Shown: positions 48,861 to 61,233 of the stretch, in pieces | Numbering within the stretch: position 1 is the first letter of the stretch | Layout: each line of letters starts with the position of its first letter | Assembly: GCF_905475345.1 (NCBI RefSeq) | Contig: NC_066594.1 | Coordinates: 917,001-981,000 of the forward strand | DNA length: 64,000 nt | Source: Vespula vulgaris | Taxonomy: Eukaryota; Arthropoda; Insecta; Hymenoptera; Vespidae | Direction of reading: 5' to 3' | Notes under the pieces: model-generated | What the model was told of the DNA's origin: nothing | The model's input: the letters and a program-made list of their open reading frames with translations, nothing else | Database searches by the model: none | Program-made: the position numbers and the translations under genes

Positions 48861-49720
48861 GACGTCGACGACGTTGAGAAGAAGAAAGAGATAGAAGATA
48901 TTGAAAGCTCCGTATCGTATCGTCAAGGACATACGCGATCATCCATGTAAATGGCCTTAAGCTTCTTACCTTCGAGTTTCCGCGACTGAGTTAGACCGAT
49001 AATTAATATGGACACGTAGATAACGTTTCTTGGCTATTATTTCTCTTTCTATAGTTTTCGATGATCGATGCACTTCTCGGGATTATATTTCGATTTCTTT
49101 TCTTGATATCATTGTAAAAATTAAGAGAAATAGTAATTGTTGTTATTGAATCGTGTGTCCTATTTTTTGAAATCACATAGATAAATTCATGTTCTTTACG
49201 TTGTAAAAGAAACGTCGAAATTCGAAGATACTTTTTCGTTACTATAGGATGTCGATTAAAAAAAGAAAAAAAAGAAAAGAAATTGGATTAACTTTCTCGT
49301 TAATCGTTGAAGATTAACGGGAATGCGCCTCGTCGAAGTAATTTTAGCTCGTCACGATTATTATTAAATCACATCGCCGTTATCTGTTACCGCGTTGCAC
49401 CTTCTCGTCTGAATACGCGGACTCCATTTTTAAACTCGACGCGAAATCAGCATAACATCCGATCGAATGTCGGATGAAATATCGTCCATCGTCGAAAAAT
49501 CAAATATTAGCATGCACCCGTTTCTCTTGCTTTTCAAACTCCTACTTGGTCTCTTTGTAATTTGATAACGATGAACAAGCGAAAGTTTTATCGTGATAAT
49601 TATTTCATACTCTTATGAGAGAATGATTCGTTTAATCGATTCGAACGTAATCGAGATTAACCGAGGAAAAATCGATATAAAATAATAAGAGAACAAAGAA
49701 AGATTTATATTCAATCACGG

Positions 49721-49725
<5 letters not shown>

Positions 49726-49768
<43 letters not shown>
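49726..49768. repeat. (TA)n microsatellite
   Basis: 21 perfect TA dinucleotides. Confidence 0.92.
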
Positions 49769-49769
<1 letters not shown>

Positions 49770-50518
49770 TCATTCGTGGACGTACATACATATGTATGTA
49801 TGCACATTATGTAGATAGGTTTATAAGATTTATGGATAAGTGAAACAAATTAATGCGATTTTGTATAGATTTCATATGAAAATTACGATAACGGGAGGAG
49901 AAATTCTTCGATAACGATCTTGATCACGAGTTTGGATTGCATATTATGTAAATAAAACGTACGACCGGTTGTATTTGACACATACACATACACGCACAAA
50001 TACATAGGCAATATGGTTAACTCATTACGATATTTTCCGATAATGATACACTGAAATGTATGTAATTATCTATAGTTAAGTTCAGATAGAATACGATACG
50101 ATACGATACCGATCGGTAAGAACAAGTACGTACAACAAATGGCTTGGTTATTTTGAATTTATAGACGTGATGTCGTTAAACGGGTAGTTTAAAAGTTTAT
50201 ATAACCTTCACGAACGTTCGAAAGAAAAGGAAAAGGAGAACTCAGCGGTATTAGTGTCCCTTTGCGTTCGTTGAAAATGGTACAACCGGAAGTCGTCCTA
50301 CTCGGAACATGTCTATTCCATCTACGGGCGTTTCCTTTATGGTCGTGTCCGTCCTTCCACCATGGGAACACGTCAAGCCCTCATATGTTGCTATACTCGT
50401 GGAAAAGAAGAAACATAAATTCCCAAAAATAAAAGAAGAAGAGAAAGAAAGAAATTACCATACCGCAAAGAAACGTTTTATCGTTCGAACGGCTTTCGAA
50501 AGAAAAAGACAGGGAGAC

Positions 50519-50523
<5 letters not shown>

Positions 50524-50609
<86 letters not shown>
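50524..50609. repeat. Long (GA)n microsatellite
   Basis: 43 perfect GA dinucleotides with no interruption. Confidence 0.95.
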
Positions 50610-50611
<2 letters not shown>

Positions 50612-51970
50612 TGTGACGTTCCCACGTCTTTTCGTAATCTTCCTTCGGTCTCTTCGAAAACTACCCGGCCCTTTCTCCCTTTTCATCATTCTATTTTTCT
50701 TATCGGTCGACACGATTAATTACTTTCATTTTTTGTTTTGTTGTTTCTTTTTCTTTTTCTTTCTTTTTTTTCATCATCGTTAAAAAAGTCGATCGTCCTC
50801 TCGTAATAATTTATATCCGCTGAACGAACGATCGCTTGTCTGTAATCTGAGGCGACTACGAAAAGTAGTGTTCGTAAAAAAAAAATATAATAAGAAAATA
50901 GGATTCTTTTAATATTATCGATGATGTGTCAAAAATAACAAGATGGCTGTCGTATCGGATATATAACATTCATTCATTTGTTCGTCGTTCGTTATTACTT
51001 ATCGACGAACCGATCCAGTAATCCTCTTATCCACTCAGACGCTATACGAAATTTCTTTTTAATATCTGTTAATTCCCAAATTCCCGAATTATATTCTTCT
51101 TGATCGTGTAACTCTATCAATGTTTCTACACCGATGAAGAGACCGTCATTTCGCTAATGTCAAATTGAGCAATCTCGCGTTTAAAAATGAAGAAAAAGAG
51201 AGATCGTCATGAAGACGAGTTTGGCGTAACGGAGATGGACTATTCGAAAATTATCGGCCCGTCATCCACGAGGCACGGCGGACTATTAAACTTAAAGACC
51301 GTTGCGTTCTCTCTTTTCGCGAAATGAGCCTCCATTAAACTGTTATTTTAAAGATGAGAAGAAGAGAAAAGAAACGAAAGAAGATGAAAATAAAAGAAAA
51401 GAAAAATAGATGGAGATAAGAGAAGTAAAAAAAGGAAAAGAGGTACGCGAATGAAAATGAAATAAGATGCTGTTTTCAACGAGAAATGAAATTTATTCGC
51501 GATAAGCTGAGGAACGGTAATATCTGCTGTTATATGTGTGTGTGTGTGTGTGTGTGTGCGTGTAAGAGTAATTTACTTTAGGTGGGACGGATCCTTCGAA
51601 CATCGATCTTGTCTCGGTAAGATCAATTAGAGATAAACGACGATTTTTGATGAAATTATAGAAAACAATTTTTCCACGTAGATCTTTACCTAAGCGATTT
51701 TGAAAGAAAAAAGAAAGAAGATATATTTTTACAGAAAGAAAATAAAAATATCAAATTAAATGCAATATATAAATAAAGAAACAAATAAATAAATAAATAA
51801 GTCTTTATAAACAATAAATCAATAATTATTCTATTCTGTAAATAATAAAAGATAATAAAATGGTACAAGATAATTTTTAAAGTAATAAATATTATATATA
51901 TATATATATTCATATATGAAATATTTAATTAATACATTGAATTAATAATTAAATAAAAATATTTACACAT

Positions 51971-51979
<9 letters not shown>

Positions 51980-52018
<39 letters not shown>
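51980..52018. repeat. (TA)n microsatellite
   Basis: About 19 AT dinucleotides following a short CA run. GAAGA-type pentamer repeats occur 340 bp further on (52353-52430). Confidence 0.9.
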
Positions 52019-52019
<1 letters not shown>

Positions 52020-52862
52020 TAAAAGAATAAGTAAGAAAAAATATATTTAAATAAAATAAGAAGAGAGAGAAAGAGAGAAAGAAAGAAAGAGATAGAGGAA
52101 AGGAAAGGAAACCAGAGAAATATCTGATTTATCAAGCGATATCGTAAAGCTAGGTAACAGTTTTGATGTAGTAATCGATAAAGATGTTAATAATAATCTA
52201 TCTATTATCCCATCGATAGTGACCCTTCGTTTCTCCTTGAACGTGTTCCCTTTTCCTTCTTCTCTTTCCGCGATCTCTCTTCGTCGACCCCTTAAATTCA
52301 TTCCCGCCTACGAGTAGTATCGACACGTGTAGCTCGGTAAAAGAAGAAAATATGACGAAGAGAAGAGAAGAGAAAAGAATAGAAGAGAAGAGAAGAGAAA
52401 AGAAGAGAAGAGAAGAGAAGAGAGAAGGATGTTGTACGAAAGACGTTAATCGATTATTATGTACCTGAAATTTAATTTCTTTTTTGTTTTACGGTTATTA
52501 CCACTTTATACGCGTTACATTAAGAATTTTTTTATTATCCTCGTATCGGTTCTCTCCTGTTATCCTTGTTGGGCCATTCACGGCAAGCATGCGCTACTTT
52601 TTAATCATCCTATATACATTTTATTATTATTGTATTTTCGGCTCCTTCCGTTATACTTTTAATCGTGCATCTTTCCGAACGTCATCTTGCAGAGAGTTTT
52701 AATGTTTGAGAAGGAAAAAGAAAGAGAGAGAAGGGAAGGAGGTAAATTACCTCGATGATTTTTAATATACTCGTTCTTGTTATATAACTCGATTCAAACA
52801 TACGGTACTTTGATACTTGATCGTTTCTCGATTTATTCGTTGTTTATTCACGAGAGGGAAAG

Positions 52863-52867
<5 letters not shown>

Positions 52868-52958
<91 letters not shown>
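52868..52958. repeat. Longest (GA)n microsatellite
   Basis: 45 perfect GA dinucleotides. An imperfect (GA)n tract follows at 53108-53179, after a 150-bp unique segment. Confidence 0.95.
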
Positions 52959-52960
<2 letters not shown>

Positions 52961-53127
52961 ATTGGCCCTGTCGTATACAGAGCACGAATTTAGGACGTCC
53001 AAAAGTCGATTTTACTTTTACCATCGTCTCTATTAAATTTACCATGTTTCAAATAGGCACGTTTACGACTTGGATGAAACACGCGCTCGCGCGCGTGCAA
53101 GAGACATAGAGAGAAAGAGAAAGAGAA

Positions 53128-53177
<50 letters not shown>

Positions 53178-53429
53178 GGAGAATACTATGATATAGACTT
53201 AAATCGTTGTATGACTTATACGAAAAACAGAAATAGTTTTCCGAAGAAAATCCAACATTTAACTGACATCCGTTCGTTCTTAAAATATTTATATGAATTT
53301 ATTAAGTCGAATGGACTCTAATAAAAAATATAAATTGGTCACATGATTTTTCGAATATGTTTCATCTTCGTTTTATAGAAAAAGAAAAAGTAAAACGAAA
53401 GAAAAAACAAAGAAAAAAGAATATGGCGG

Positions 53430-53665
53430 ATGACTGACTAACCCCTTCTATGCTATTTCGAATCTTCGGAAGCTAATTTCCCTGACGGAGACGTTCCCGT
53501 TTGGCGACCCTTACTCCCATTGTTGAAATCACGTAAGGCAAGGGAAAAAAGGAGAACTAAATCAATGTAGGACATTTATATTGGCTGGAAATCGCTGACT
53601 CTCTGATCTCATAGCCGACCGTGGACACCACAGGGACATATTAAGATTTCTGATCCGTCCTGTCG
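53430..53665. other. Single-copy island of unknown role in the intron
   Basis: More than 200 bases without simple repeats and with near-balanced base composition (for example CCCGTTTGGCGACCCTTAC and ATAGCCGACCGTGGACACC). No frame is convincingly coding on either strand. It could be a conserved element or a transposon remnant. Confidence 0.3.
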
Positions 53666-53965
53666 GTCGATGGACATTTTTATTATTACGCCTCCTGCCC
53701 TATCTCTTCTTTTCTTCGTTCTTCATTCTACATTCTTCAGTTTTCTCTTTCACTCTTATATACTACTTTCCCCCATAGACAGACCATCTCTACCGTACAA
53801 GAATATAAAAATTGAATTATTGTCTATGCAGAATGTCGTCCTTCCGAAAGTTGTAATCGTTCCGAAGATGTGGTTTTTGAAGAATAATTTACTGACTATT
53901 TCATAGGGATATAACTAAACCTGTCTTTCGTACTTGATCTCTATCAAATAATCATCGTTTTATGT

Positions 53966-54072
53966 TACTTACTTATTTATTGATTTATTTTTGCTTATTT
54001 ATTTACTTACTTATTTATTTATTTATTTATTGTTGCTTATTTATTTACTTATATATTTATTTATTTTATTAT
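53966..54072. repeat. (TTTA)n tract with internal duplication
   Basis: TTTA tetranucleotides in which TTGCTTATTTATTTACTTA occurs twice, about 43 bp apart. Confidence 0.82.
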
Positions 54073-54429
54073 TCTTTTTTTTTCTACAAAAAGGTCGTGA
54101 AAATTGAGAAGAAAATGCGAACACTATAATTTAAAGTACAAGCTAAATAATAATTAATTCTTTCGATTTCAATTGATTTATTACTATATATATTGTTACA
54201 ATGTATATTATATATATATTTTCTTATTTTTAGTTTAGGTTATGTATATGTATACATATATATATATATTATATATATAAGATTTTTATGAGATATATAG
54301 AAAATCTTTGTTTATCTATTTCTAACTTTATTCTTCGGCAAGGTGCCTTTGCGTTTTAAAATGAACATATCTTTGCATTTGTCACGTGTAGAAATATTGC
54401 AACGCAATTGGTCAATACTTCCTCCCCAC

Positions 54430-54560
54430 TTTCTTGCGCCCAATAAATGAGTAGCGAACCACGTTCGACGCTCTACGGCGGCAGTTAGTTGCGTGCCGTC
54501 TTCCGATCTTGTCGGTATCCTCTCGCGCAGTGCTCAACATTCCGCTTAGCTGTCTCTTCT
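54430..54560 (+). promoter_or_regulatory. Promoter-like island inside the intron
   Basis: A GC-richer, repeat-free island in AT-rich intron DNA. It has two CCAAT-type elements (GCAATTGGTCAATA and CGCCCAATAAATG), followed about 50 bases later by GCGGCAGTTAGTTGCGTGCC, which contains an arthropod-type initiator CAGTT. It could start an alternative transcript of the host gene or an intronic RNA. No convincing coding exon follows: the frame at 54676-54879 starts from TTG and has no recognised domain. Orientation is inferred from motif order only. Confidence 0.3.
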
Positions 54561-55759
54561 CAACATATAATATTCTCATTCGTTTTAGATTTCACTAGAT
54601 TAATTAATCGATACATATATAAATATCTAGATATATACGTACATATATACTAATATCGCACATATATATATATATTTGCACATTCCAACAAGAAGTGTTC
54701 CGGAAAGAGAAGTTCGAAAAGAAGTTCGGAAATTTCCAAAGTTTTCACTTACACGTCGTTCTTTAGAAGAACTTTTTACGCGATTCTTTTCTCCTATCCT
54801 TTACGGAAAGCTGTTAAATCTCATTTCGATGACTGTAGGAAGTTCGTTTTACGAAGACGAGTCGTCGAAGAAACTTTAATTCTTCTTTCTCCTTTTATTG
54901 GTCACTTGATATAACTATAAACTACTTTAACCTTTTTTGAATCGTGCCGAAATTGCGCAGTAAATATCGAACGAATATTGCTGCAGATAAGAAATATCTC
55001 ATTGATTTTAAAGCATTCGAATCGTCATTTAATATAACATTTCGTTGACGTAAAATATTTTCAATTCGGGGATAAAAGCAGCAAATTGTGAACCTTGAAT
55101 AATAATCTATTGATAGAAAACTATTAAAATGTACGTACAGAAAGACAATTTTTTCTTGGCCGATTGGTCCTTTATGACTTCTACAATGGTAAGGAAAACA
55201 GCATGTTAATTTTTGGGGTTATGTTGGCGATGTTCGCGCCAATCGAGCGTGTGCGCACACGTTCGAACACGTTTTTGTCATTATTCTTTCCCATTGTTGT
55301 TTATTTAGTTTCACTTGTTATTTCTATTGTTACTGGCACAATTTATTCTTTTCTTTTCCAAGTCTCCTTTGTAGGCTAATTCTTTCTTTAACGAATCATT
55401 ATTAATCATCAATGTTCTAATTGTCTTTAAATCTCATAATTGTATTATTATTTAATATTATATGTATTATCAATGTGTATTAGGCATTTTCATTATTTAA
55501 TAAATTCAGACAGCGTATCTTCATTGTTTTCTTCTTTGTTAAATCTATTTAATAATGTATTTTCCGTTATTAATTCCTCATATTCCAAATTTCGTGTTGT
55601 TCCAAAGTACTATCGTGAAATACCTGTTTATATTTGATAATACCTTATTCAAAATGCAAAGTCTTATGTTTGTTCGCAACATAACGTACTTAATCGTTTT
55701 ACGAACATTTCTCGTGTTTCGCGAAGGCTTCGCAACCCTCGTTTAATACTTTAATACTT
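54561..55759. other. Intron segment between promoter-like island and array
   Basis: AT-rich single-copy DNA. The frame at 54676-54879 and the short hydrophobic frames at 55164-55379 and 55440-55637 show no recognised domain. No further copy of the array unit is found before 55760, apart from a weak resemblance at its very edge. Confidence 0.45.
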
Positions 55760-56979
55760 GTTGTATAGGATTTTCATTCTCGCTTCCCTTTGTAGTACGT
55801 CCTTTCTGTTCTAGCGTAATCCCCACTTTCTTATCTAACTCAAAGACAGCATCTTGTTTTCGTATAAGTTGGCTGTTTATAGTTTATATAGTATTATTTG
55901 TTTGAGTTCAATCAACAGGGCTTTGTCATCTTCCAGCCCTTTCCTACGTCGACGTAATGCCTCTGTCTTTTGGTTTGATGTTTGCGTTTCCAGTTTTCAA
56001 TCTGCTAATTCCATAAGCGTTCCGATTGTCGTTTAATTTTCTCCCCCAAATCTTGTCATTGAAGTAAATTGCTTATCTGTTTCTCCTTCAATACCTAATA
56101 GAATAAATCACTCCCTTTCACAGTCACAATTACAATACTTCAATCCTGTTTCTACGTAATCCCCATTTTCTTATCTAATTTAAAGACAGCGTATTTTCGC
56201 ATAACTTGGCTCTTTATAGTTTATGTAGTATTATTTGTTTAAGTAAAATCAATAAGGCTTTGTCATCTTCCAGACCTTTCTTACATCGACGTAATGCTTC
56301 TATCTTTTGTTTTGGTGTTTGCGTTTCCAGTTTTCAATCTGCTAATTTCAAAAGCACTCCAATTGTCGTTTAATTTTCTCCCTCAAATCTTGTCATTGAA
56401 GTAAATTGCTTATCTATTTCTCCTTCAAATACCTATGTTAATAGAATAAATCACTCCCTTTTGCAGTCACAATTACAATACTTCAATTCTGTTTCTACGT
56501 AATCCCCATTCTCTTATCTAATTCAAAGACAGTTTGTTTTCGCATAACTTGGCTCTTTATAGTTTATGCAGTATTATTTGTTTAAGTTCAATCAATAAGG
56601 CTTTGTCATCTTCCAGACCTTTCTTACATCAACGTAATGCTTCTATCTTTTGTTTTAATGTTTATGTTTTCAGTTTTCAATCTGCTAATTTCAAAAGCAC
56701 TCCGATTGTTGTTTAATTTTCTCCTTCAAATCTTGTCATTGAAGTAAATTGCTTATCTATATCTCCTTCAATACCTATGTTAATAGAACAAATCATTCCC
56801 TTTCACAGTCACGCTTCACATTAACAATTACAATACTTCAATCCTGTTTCTATATAATCACCACTTTCTTATCCAATTAAAAGACAGCATCTTACGCATT
56901 TTCGCATAACTTGGCTGTCCATAATGTACGTAATAGTACTTGGTCAAGTTTAATCAATAAGACTTTATCATCTTCAGCT

Positions 56980-59265
56980 CTTTCTCACATTGATGTGAAT
57001 CTTCTGTCTTTTGTTTTGGTTCTTGTATTATCTGTTTTCAATTTGCCAGTATCAAAAGCATTATGATTCTCGTTAAAATTTTCTCTTTCAAATTATGTCA
57101 TTGCAGTAAATTGGTTATCTGTCTCTTCAATATCTATGTTAATAGAACAAATCACTCTCCGTTTAACAGTCACACTTCACAATTACAATACTTCATTTCT
57201 GTTTCTACGTAATCACCACTTTCTTATACAATTAAGACAGCATCTTATGCATTTTCGCATAACTTGACTGTCCCATAATGTACGTAATAGTACTTGGTCA
57301 AGTTTAATCAATAAGACTTTATCATCTTCAGCTCTTTCTCACATTGATGTAAATCTTCTGTCTTTTGTTTTGGTTCTTGTATTATCTGTTTTCAATTTGC
57401 CAGTATCAAAAGCATTATGATTCTCGTTAAAATTTTCTCTTTCAAATTATGTCATTGCAGTAAATTGGTTATCTGTCTCTTTAATATCTATGTTAATAGA
57501 ACAAATCACTCTCCGTTTCACAGTCACACTTCACAATTACAATACTTCATTTCTGTTTCTACGTAATTACCACTTTCTTATACAATTAAGAGAGCATCTT
57601 ATGCATTTTTGCATAACTTGACTGTCCATAATGTACGTAATATTACCTGGTCGAATTTAATCAAGAAGGCTTTGTCATCTTCAGTTCCTTCTTACATTGA
57701 CCTAAAGCTCTGTCTTTTGTTTTGGTTCTTGCATTATCTGTTTTCAATCTGCCAGTCTCAAAAGCATTATGACTCTCGTTTAAGTTTTCTCTTTCAAATT
57801 ATGTCATTGTAGTAAATTCGTTATCTGTCTCTTCAATATCTATGTTAATAAAACAAATCACTATCCGTTTCATAGTCACACTTCACATTCACAATTTCAA
57901 TACTTCATTTATGTTTCTACGTAATCACCACTTTCTTATACAATTAAGACAGCATCTTACACATTTACGCATAACTTGGCTGTCCATAATTCACGTAATA
58001 TTACTTACTTGAGTTTGATTAACAAGGCTTTGACATCTTCAGCTCTTTCTTACATTGACCTAAAGCTCTGTCTTTTGTTTTGGTTCTTGCGTTATCTGTT
58101 TTCAATCTGCCAGTATCAAAAGCATTATGATTCTCGTTAAAGTTTTCTCTTTCAAATTATGTCATTGCAGTAAATTGGTTATCTGTCTCTTCAATATCTA
58201 TGTTAATAGAACAAGTCACTTTCCGTTTCACAGTCACACTTCACATTCACAATTACAATACTTCAGTTCTGTTTCTACGTAATCAATACTTTCTTATCCA
58301 ATTAAGACAGCATCTTACGCATTTACGCATAACTTGGCTGTCCATAATTCACGTAATATTACTTACTTGAGTTTGATTAACAAGGCTTTGTCATCTTCAG
58401 CTCTTTCTTACATTGACCTAAAGCTCTGTCTTTTGTTTTGGTTCTTGCGTTATCTGTTTTCAATCTGCCAGTATCAAAAGCATTATGATTCTCGTTAAAG
58501 TTTTCTCTTTCAAATTATGTCATTGCAGTAAATTGGTTATCTGTCTCTTCAATATCTATGTTAATAGAACAAATCACTATTCGTTTCATAGTCACACTTC
58601 AAATTCACAATTACAATACTTCAGTTCTGTTTCTACGTAATCAATACTTTCTTATCCAATTAAGACAGCATCTTACGCATTTACGCATAACTTGGCTGTC
58701 CATAATTCATGTAATATTACTTACTTGAGTTTGATTAACAAGGCTTTGACATCTTCAGCTCTTTCTTACATTGACCTAAAGCTCTGTCTTTTGTTTTGGT
58801 TCTTGTATTATCTGTTTTCAATCTGCCAGTATCAAAAGCATTATGATTCTTGTTTGTTTTCTCTTTCAAATTATGTCATTGCAGTAAATTGGTTATCTGT
58901 CTCTTCAATATCTATGTTAATAGAACAAATCACTATCCGTTTCATAGTCACACTTCAAATTCACAATTACAATACTTCAGTTCTGTTTCTACGTAATCAA
59001 TACTTTCTTATCCAATTAAGACAGCATCTTACACATTTACGCATAACTTGGCTGTCCATAATTCACGTAATATTACTTACTTGAGTTTGATTAACAAGGC
59101 TTTGTCATCTTCAGCTCTTTCTTACATTGACCTAAAGCTCTGTCTTTTGTTTTGGTTCTTGCGTTATCTGTTTTCAATCTGCCAGTATCAAAAGCATTAT
59201 GATTCTCGTTAAAGTTTTCTCTTTCAAATTATGTCATTGCAGTAAATTGGTTATCTGTCTCTTCA
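56980..59265 (-). pseudogene. Homogenised modules sharing one stop codon (array units 4-10)
   Basis: In units 4 to 10 the minus-strand block corresponding to ACA GAA TTT (Thr-Glu-Phe) reads ACA TAA TTT, an in-frame stop seen on the plus strand as AAATTATGTCATTG. All seven carry the same change and are nearly identical to each other, so the broken version was the one copied during the most recent expansion. Donor-like GTAAG (or GTGAG in units 4-5) and acceptor-like AACATAG are still present. No intact protein can be made from these units in this frame. Confidence 0.6.
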
Positions 59266-59899
59266 ATATCTATGTTAATAGAACAAGTCACTCTCCGTTC
59301 CACAGTCACACTTCACATTCACAATTACAATACTTCAGTTCTGTTTCTACGTAATCAATACTTTCTTATCCAATTAAGACAGCATCTTACGCATTTACGC
59401 ATAACTTGGCTATCCATAATTCACGTAATATTACTTACTTGAGTTTGATTAACAAGGCTTTGTCATCTTCAGCTCTTTCTTATATTGACGTAAAGCTTCT
59501 GTCTTTTGTTTTGGTTTTTGCATTACTTGTTCTTAATCTGCTAGTATGAAAAGTATTCCCATTCTCGTTTAAATTCTTCCCTTCAAATTCTATCATTGAG
59601 GTAAATTGCTTATCTATTTCTTCAATATCTGTGTTAATAGAACAAATAAGTTCCTTTCGCAGTCACATTTCACATTTATAATTACAATACTTCATTTCTT
59701 TATATAAAAGGTATACCTGGATGTTACGTAATCCCTTCTGTAGTACGTCATTTCTGGTTCTACGTAATCACCACCTTCTTATCTAATTCGAAGACAGCCT
59801 CATACTTGTTTTCGTAATACGAAGGGTATCCATAGTTTACGTAATATTACTTGGTCGGGTTTAATCAACAAGGGTTTGCCACCTTCAATTCTTTCTTAC

Positions 59900-60043
59900 A
59901 GTGTATAAGGCTTCTATCATTTGTTCTGGTCCTTGCGTTATCTGTTTTCAATCTGCTAGTATCGAAAGCATACCCATTCTCGTTTAAATTCTCCTCTTCA
60001 AATTCTGTCATTGATTTAAATTGCTTATCTCTTTCTTCGATTT
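59900..60043 (-). other. Best-preserved exon-like module (array unit 12)
   Basis: On the minus strand this 144-nt stretch follows TTCTATTCACATAG (acceptor-like) and ends before GTAAGAAAG (donor-like), and it is open throughout. The peptide includes KSMTEFEEENLNENGYAF and TSRLKTDNARTRTNDRSL. The same open frame continues without a stop through the would-be splice sites on both sides (60065-59865), so splicing is not required for it to be open. The peptide is hydrophilic and resembles no domain I know. Neighbouring units encode recognisably related peptides, but differences between them mostly change residues, which argues against present selection on the protein. Confidence 0.35.
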
Positions 60044-60257
60044 CTATGTGAATAGAACAAATCACTCCCTTTTACAGTTACACTTCACATTCATAATTAC
60101 AATACTTCAATTCTGTTTTTATGTAATTACCATTTTTTTATCTAATTCAAAGATAGTATCTTACTAGTTTTCGCATATCTGCAATGTCCATAGTTTACGT
60201 AACATTACTTGGTTGAGTTTAATCAACAAGGCTTTGTCACCTCCAGTGCTTTCTTGC

Positions 60258-60402
60258 ACTGACGTAAGCTTCTGTCTTTTGTTTTGGTTCTTGCGGTATC
60301 TGTTTGCAACCTGCAAATATCAAAAGCATACCCATTCTCGTTTAAATCTGCTCCTTCAAATTCTGTTATTGAAGTAAATTGCTTATCTATTTCTTCAATA
60401 TC
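60258..60402 (-). other. Open exon-like module with lost acceptor (array unit 13)
   Basis: The frame is open on the minus strand, with blocks DKQFTSITEFEGADLNENG and ARTKTKDRSL. The acceptor position reads AACGTGG in place of AACATAG, so the AG is missing, and the donor position reads GCAAG in place of GTAAG. The module therefore keeps coding potential but not the splice-like signals. Module limits are taken by alignment with the neighbouring units. Confidence 0.3.
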
Positions 60403-61088
60403 CACGTTAATAGAACAAATCATTCCCTCTCACAGTCACACTTCACTCTCGCAATTACAATATTTCATTTCTTTATATATAAATTGAATTCCTGAATATT
60501 ACGCAATCAACTCTGTAATACGTCATTTCTGTTTCTACGTAATCACCACCTTCCTACTTAATTCAAAGCTACCATGTTACCAGCTTTCGTATAACTGGGG
60601 TGTCCATAGTTTACGTAATATTACTTGGTCGAGTTTAATCAACTTGGCTTTGTCACCTTCAGCTGTTTCTTACATTGACGTAAGGCTTCTATCTTTTGTT
60701 TTGGTTGTTGCGTTCCGTTTTCCATCTGCCAGTATCAAAAGTATTATGAATCTTGTTTAGTTCTTCTCCTTCAACATCTGGCATTGAAGTAAATTGCTTA
60801 TCTATTTCTTCCATATCTATGTTAATAGAACAAATCACGCCCTTTCACAGTCACACTTCACATTCATAATTACAATATTTCATGTCTTTATACATAAATT
60901 TAATTCCTACGTATTATGTAATCATTTCTGTAGTATGTTGTTTCTGTTTCCACGTAATCACCACTTTCTTACCTAATTCAGAAACAGTATCTTGCTCGTT
61001 TTCGCATAACTAGGCTGTCCATAGTTTACGTAATATTATTTGGTCGGTTTTAATCAACAAGGCTTTGTCACCTACAGTTCCTTCTTGC

Positions 61089-61233
61089 ATTGACGTAAAC
61101 CTTCTGTCTTTTGTTTTGGTTCTTGCATTTTTTGTTTCCAATCTGCTAGTATCAAAAGCATTCCCGTTCTCGTCTAAATTTTCCCTTTCAAATTCTGTCA
61201 TTGAGGTACATTTCGTATCTGTTTCTTCAATGT
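61089..61233 (-). other. Open exon-like module with GC donor (array unit 15)
   Basis: Minus-strand 145-nt module preceded by TTTTAACATAG and followed by GCAAGAAGG, so the donor dinucleotide is GC where most units have GT. It is open, with TSMTEFERENLDENGNAF and RTKTKDRRFTSM as the characteristic blocks. A length of 145 nt is not a multiple of three, so joining two such modules in one transcript would shift the frame. It is related to the modules at 59900-60043 and 60258-60402, and I infer common ancestry from the shared TEFE and RTKTKDR blocks. Confidence 0.3.

Larger units (their letters stand above)
48880..52860. other. Intron segment, nothing coding recognised
   Basis: AT-rich single-copy DNA with the listed TA and GA tracts, a (TG)n at 51533-51560 and AGAAG repeats at 52353-52430. 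A repeat-free patch at 51210-51330 (CGGCCCGTCATCCACGAGG) has no frame. Confidence 0.45.

Noticed and set aside
55854..56716. Related plus-strand frames (FSSINRALSS-type) in array units 1-3
   Set aside because: They recur because the DNA repeats. No splice-like borders or longer continuity on this strand, in contrast to the minus-strand module.
58692..59084. 130-codon plus-strand frame within the tandem array
   Set aside because: Chance opening in one array unit. The same frame is closed in nearly identical neighbours.
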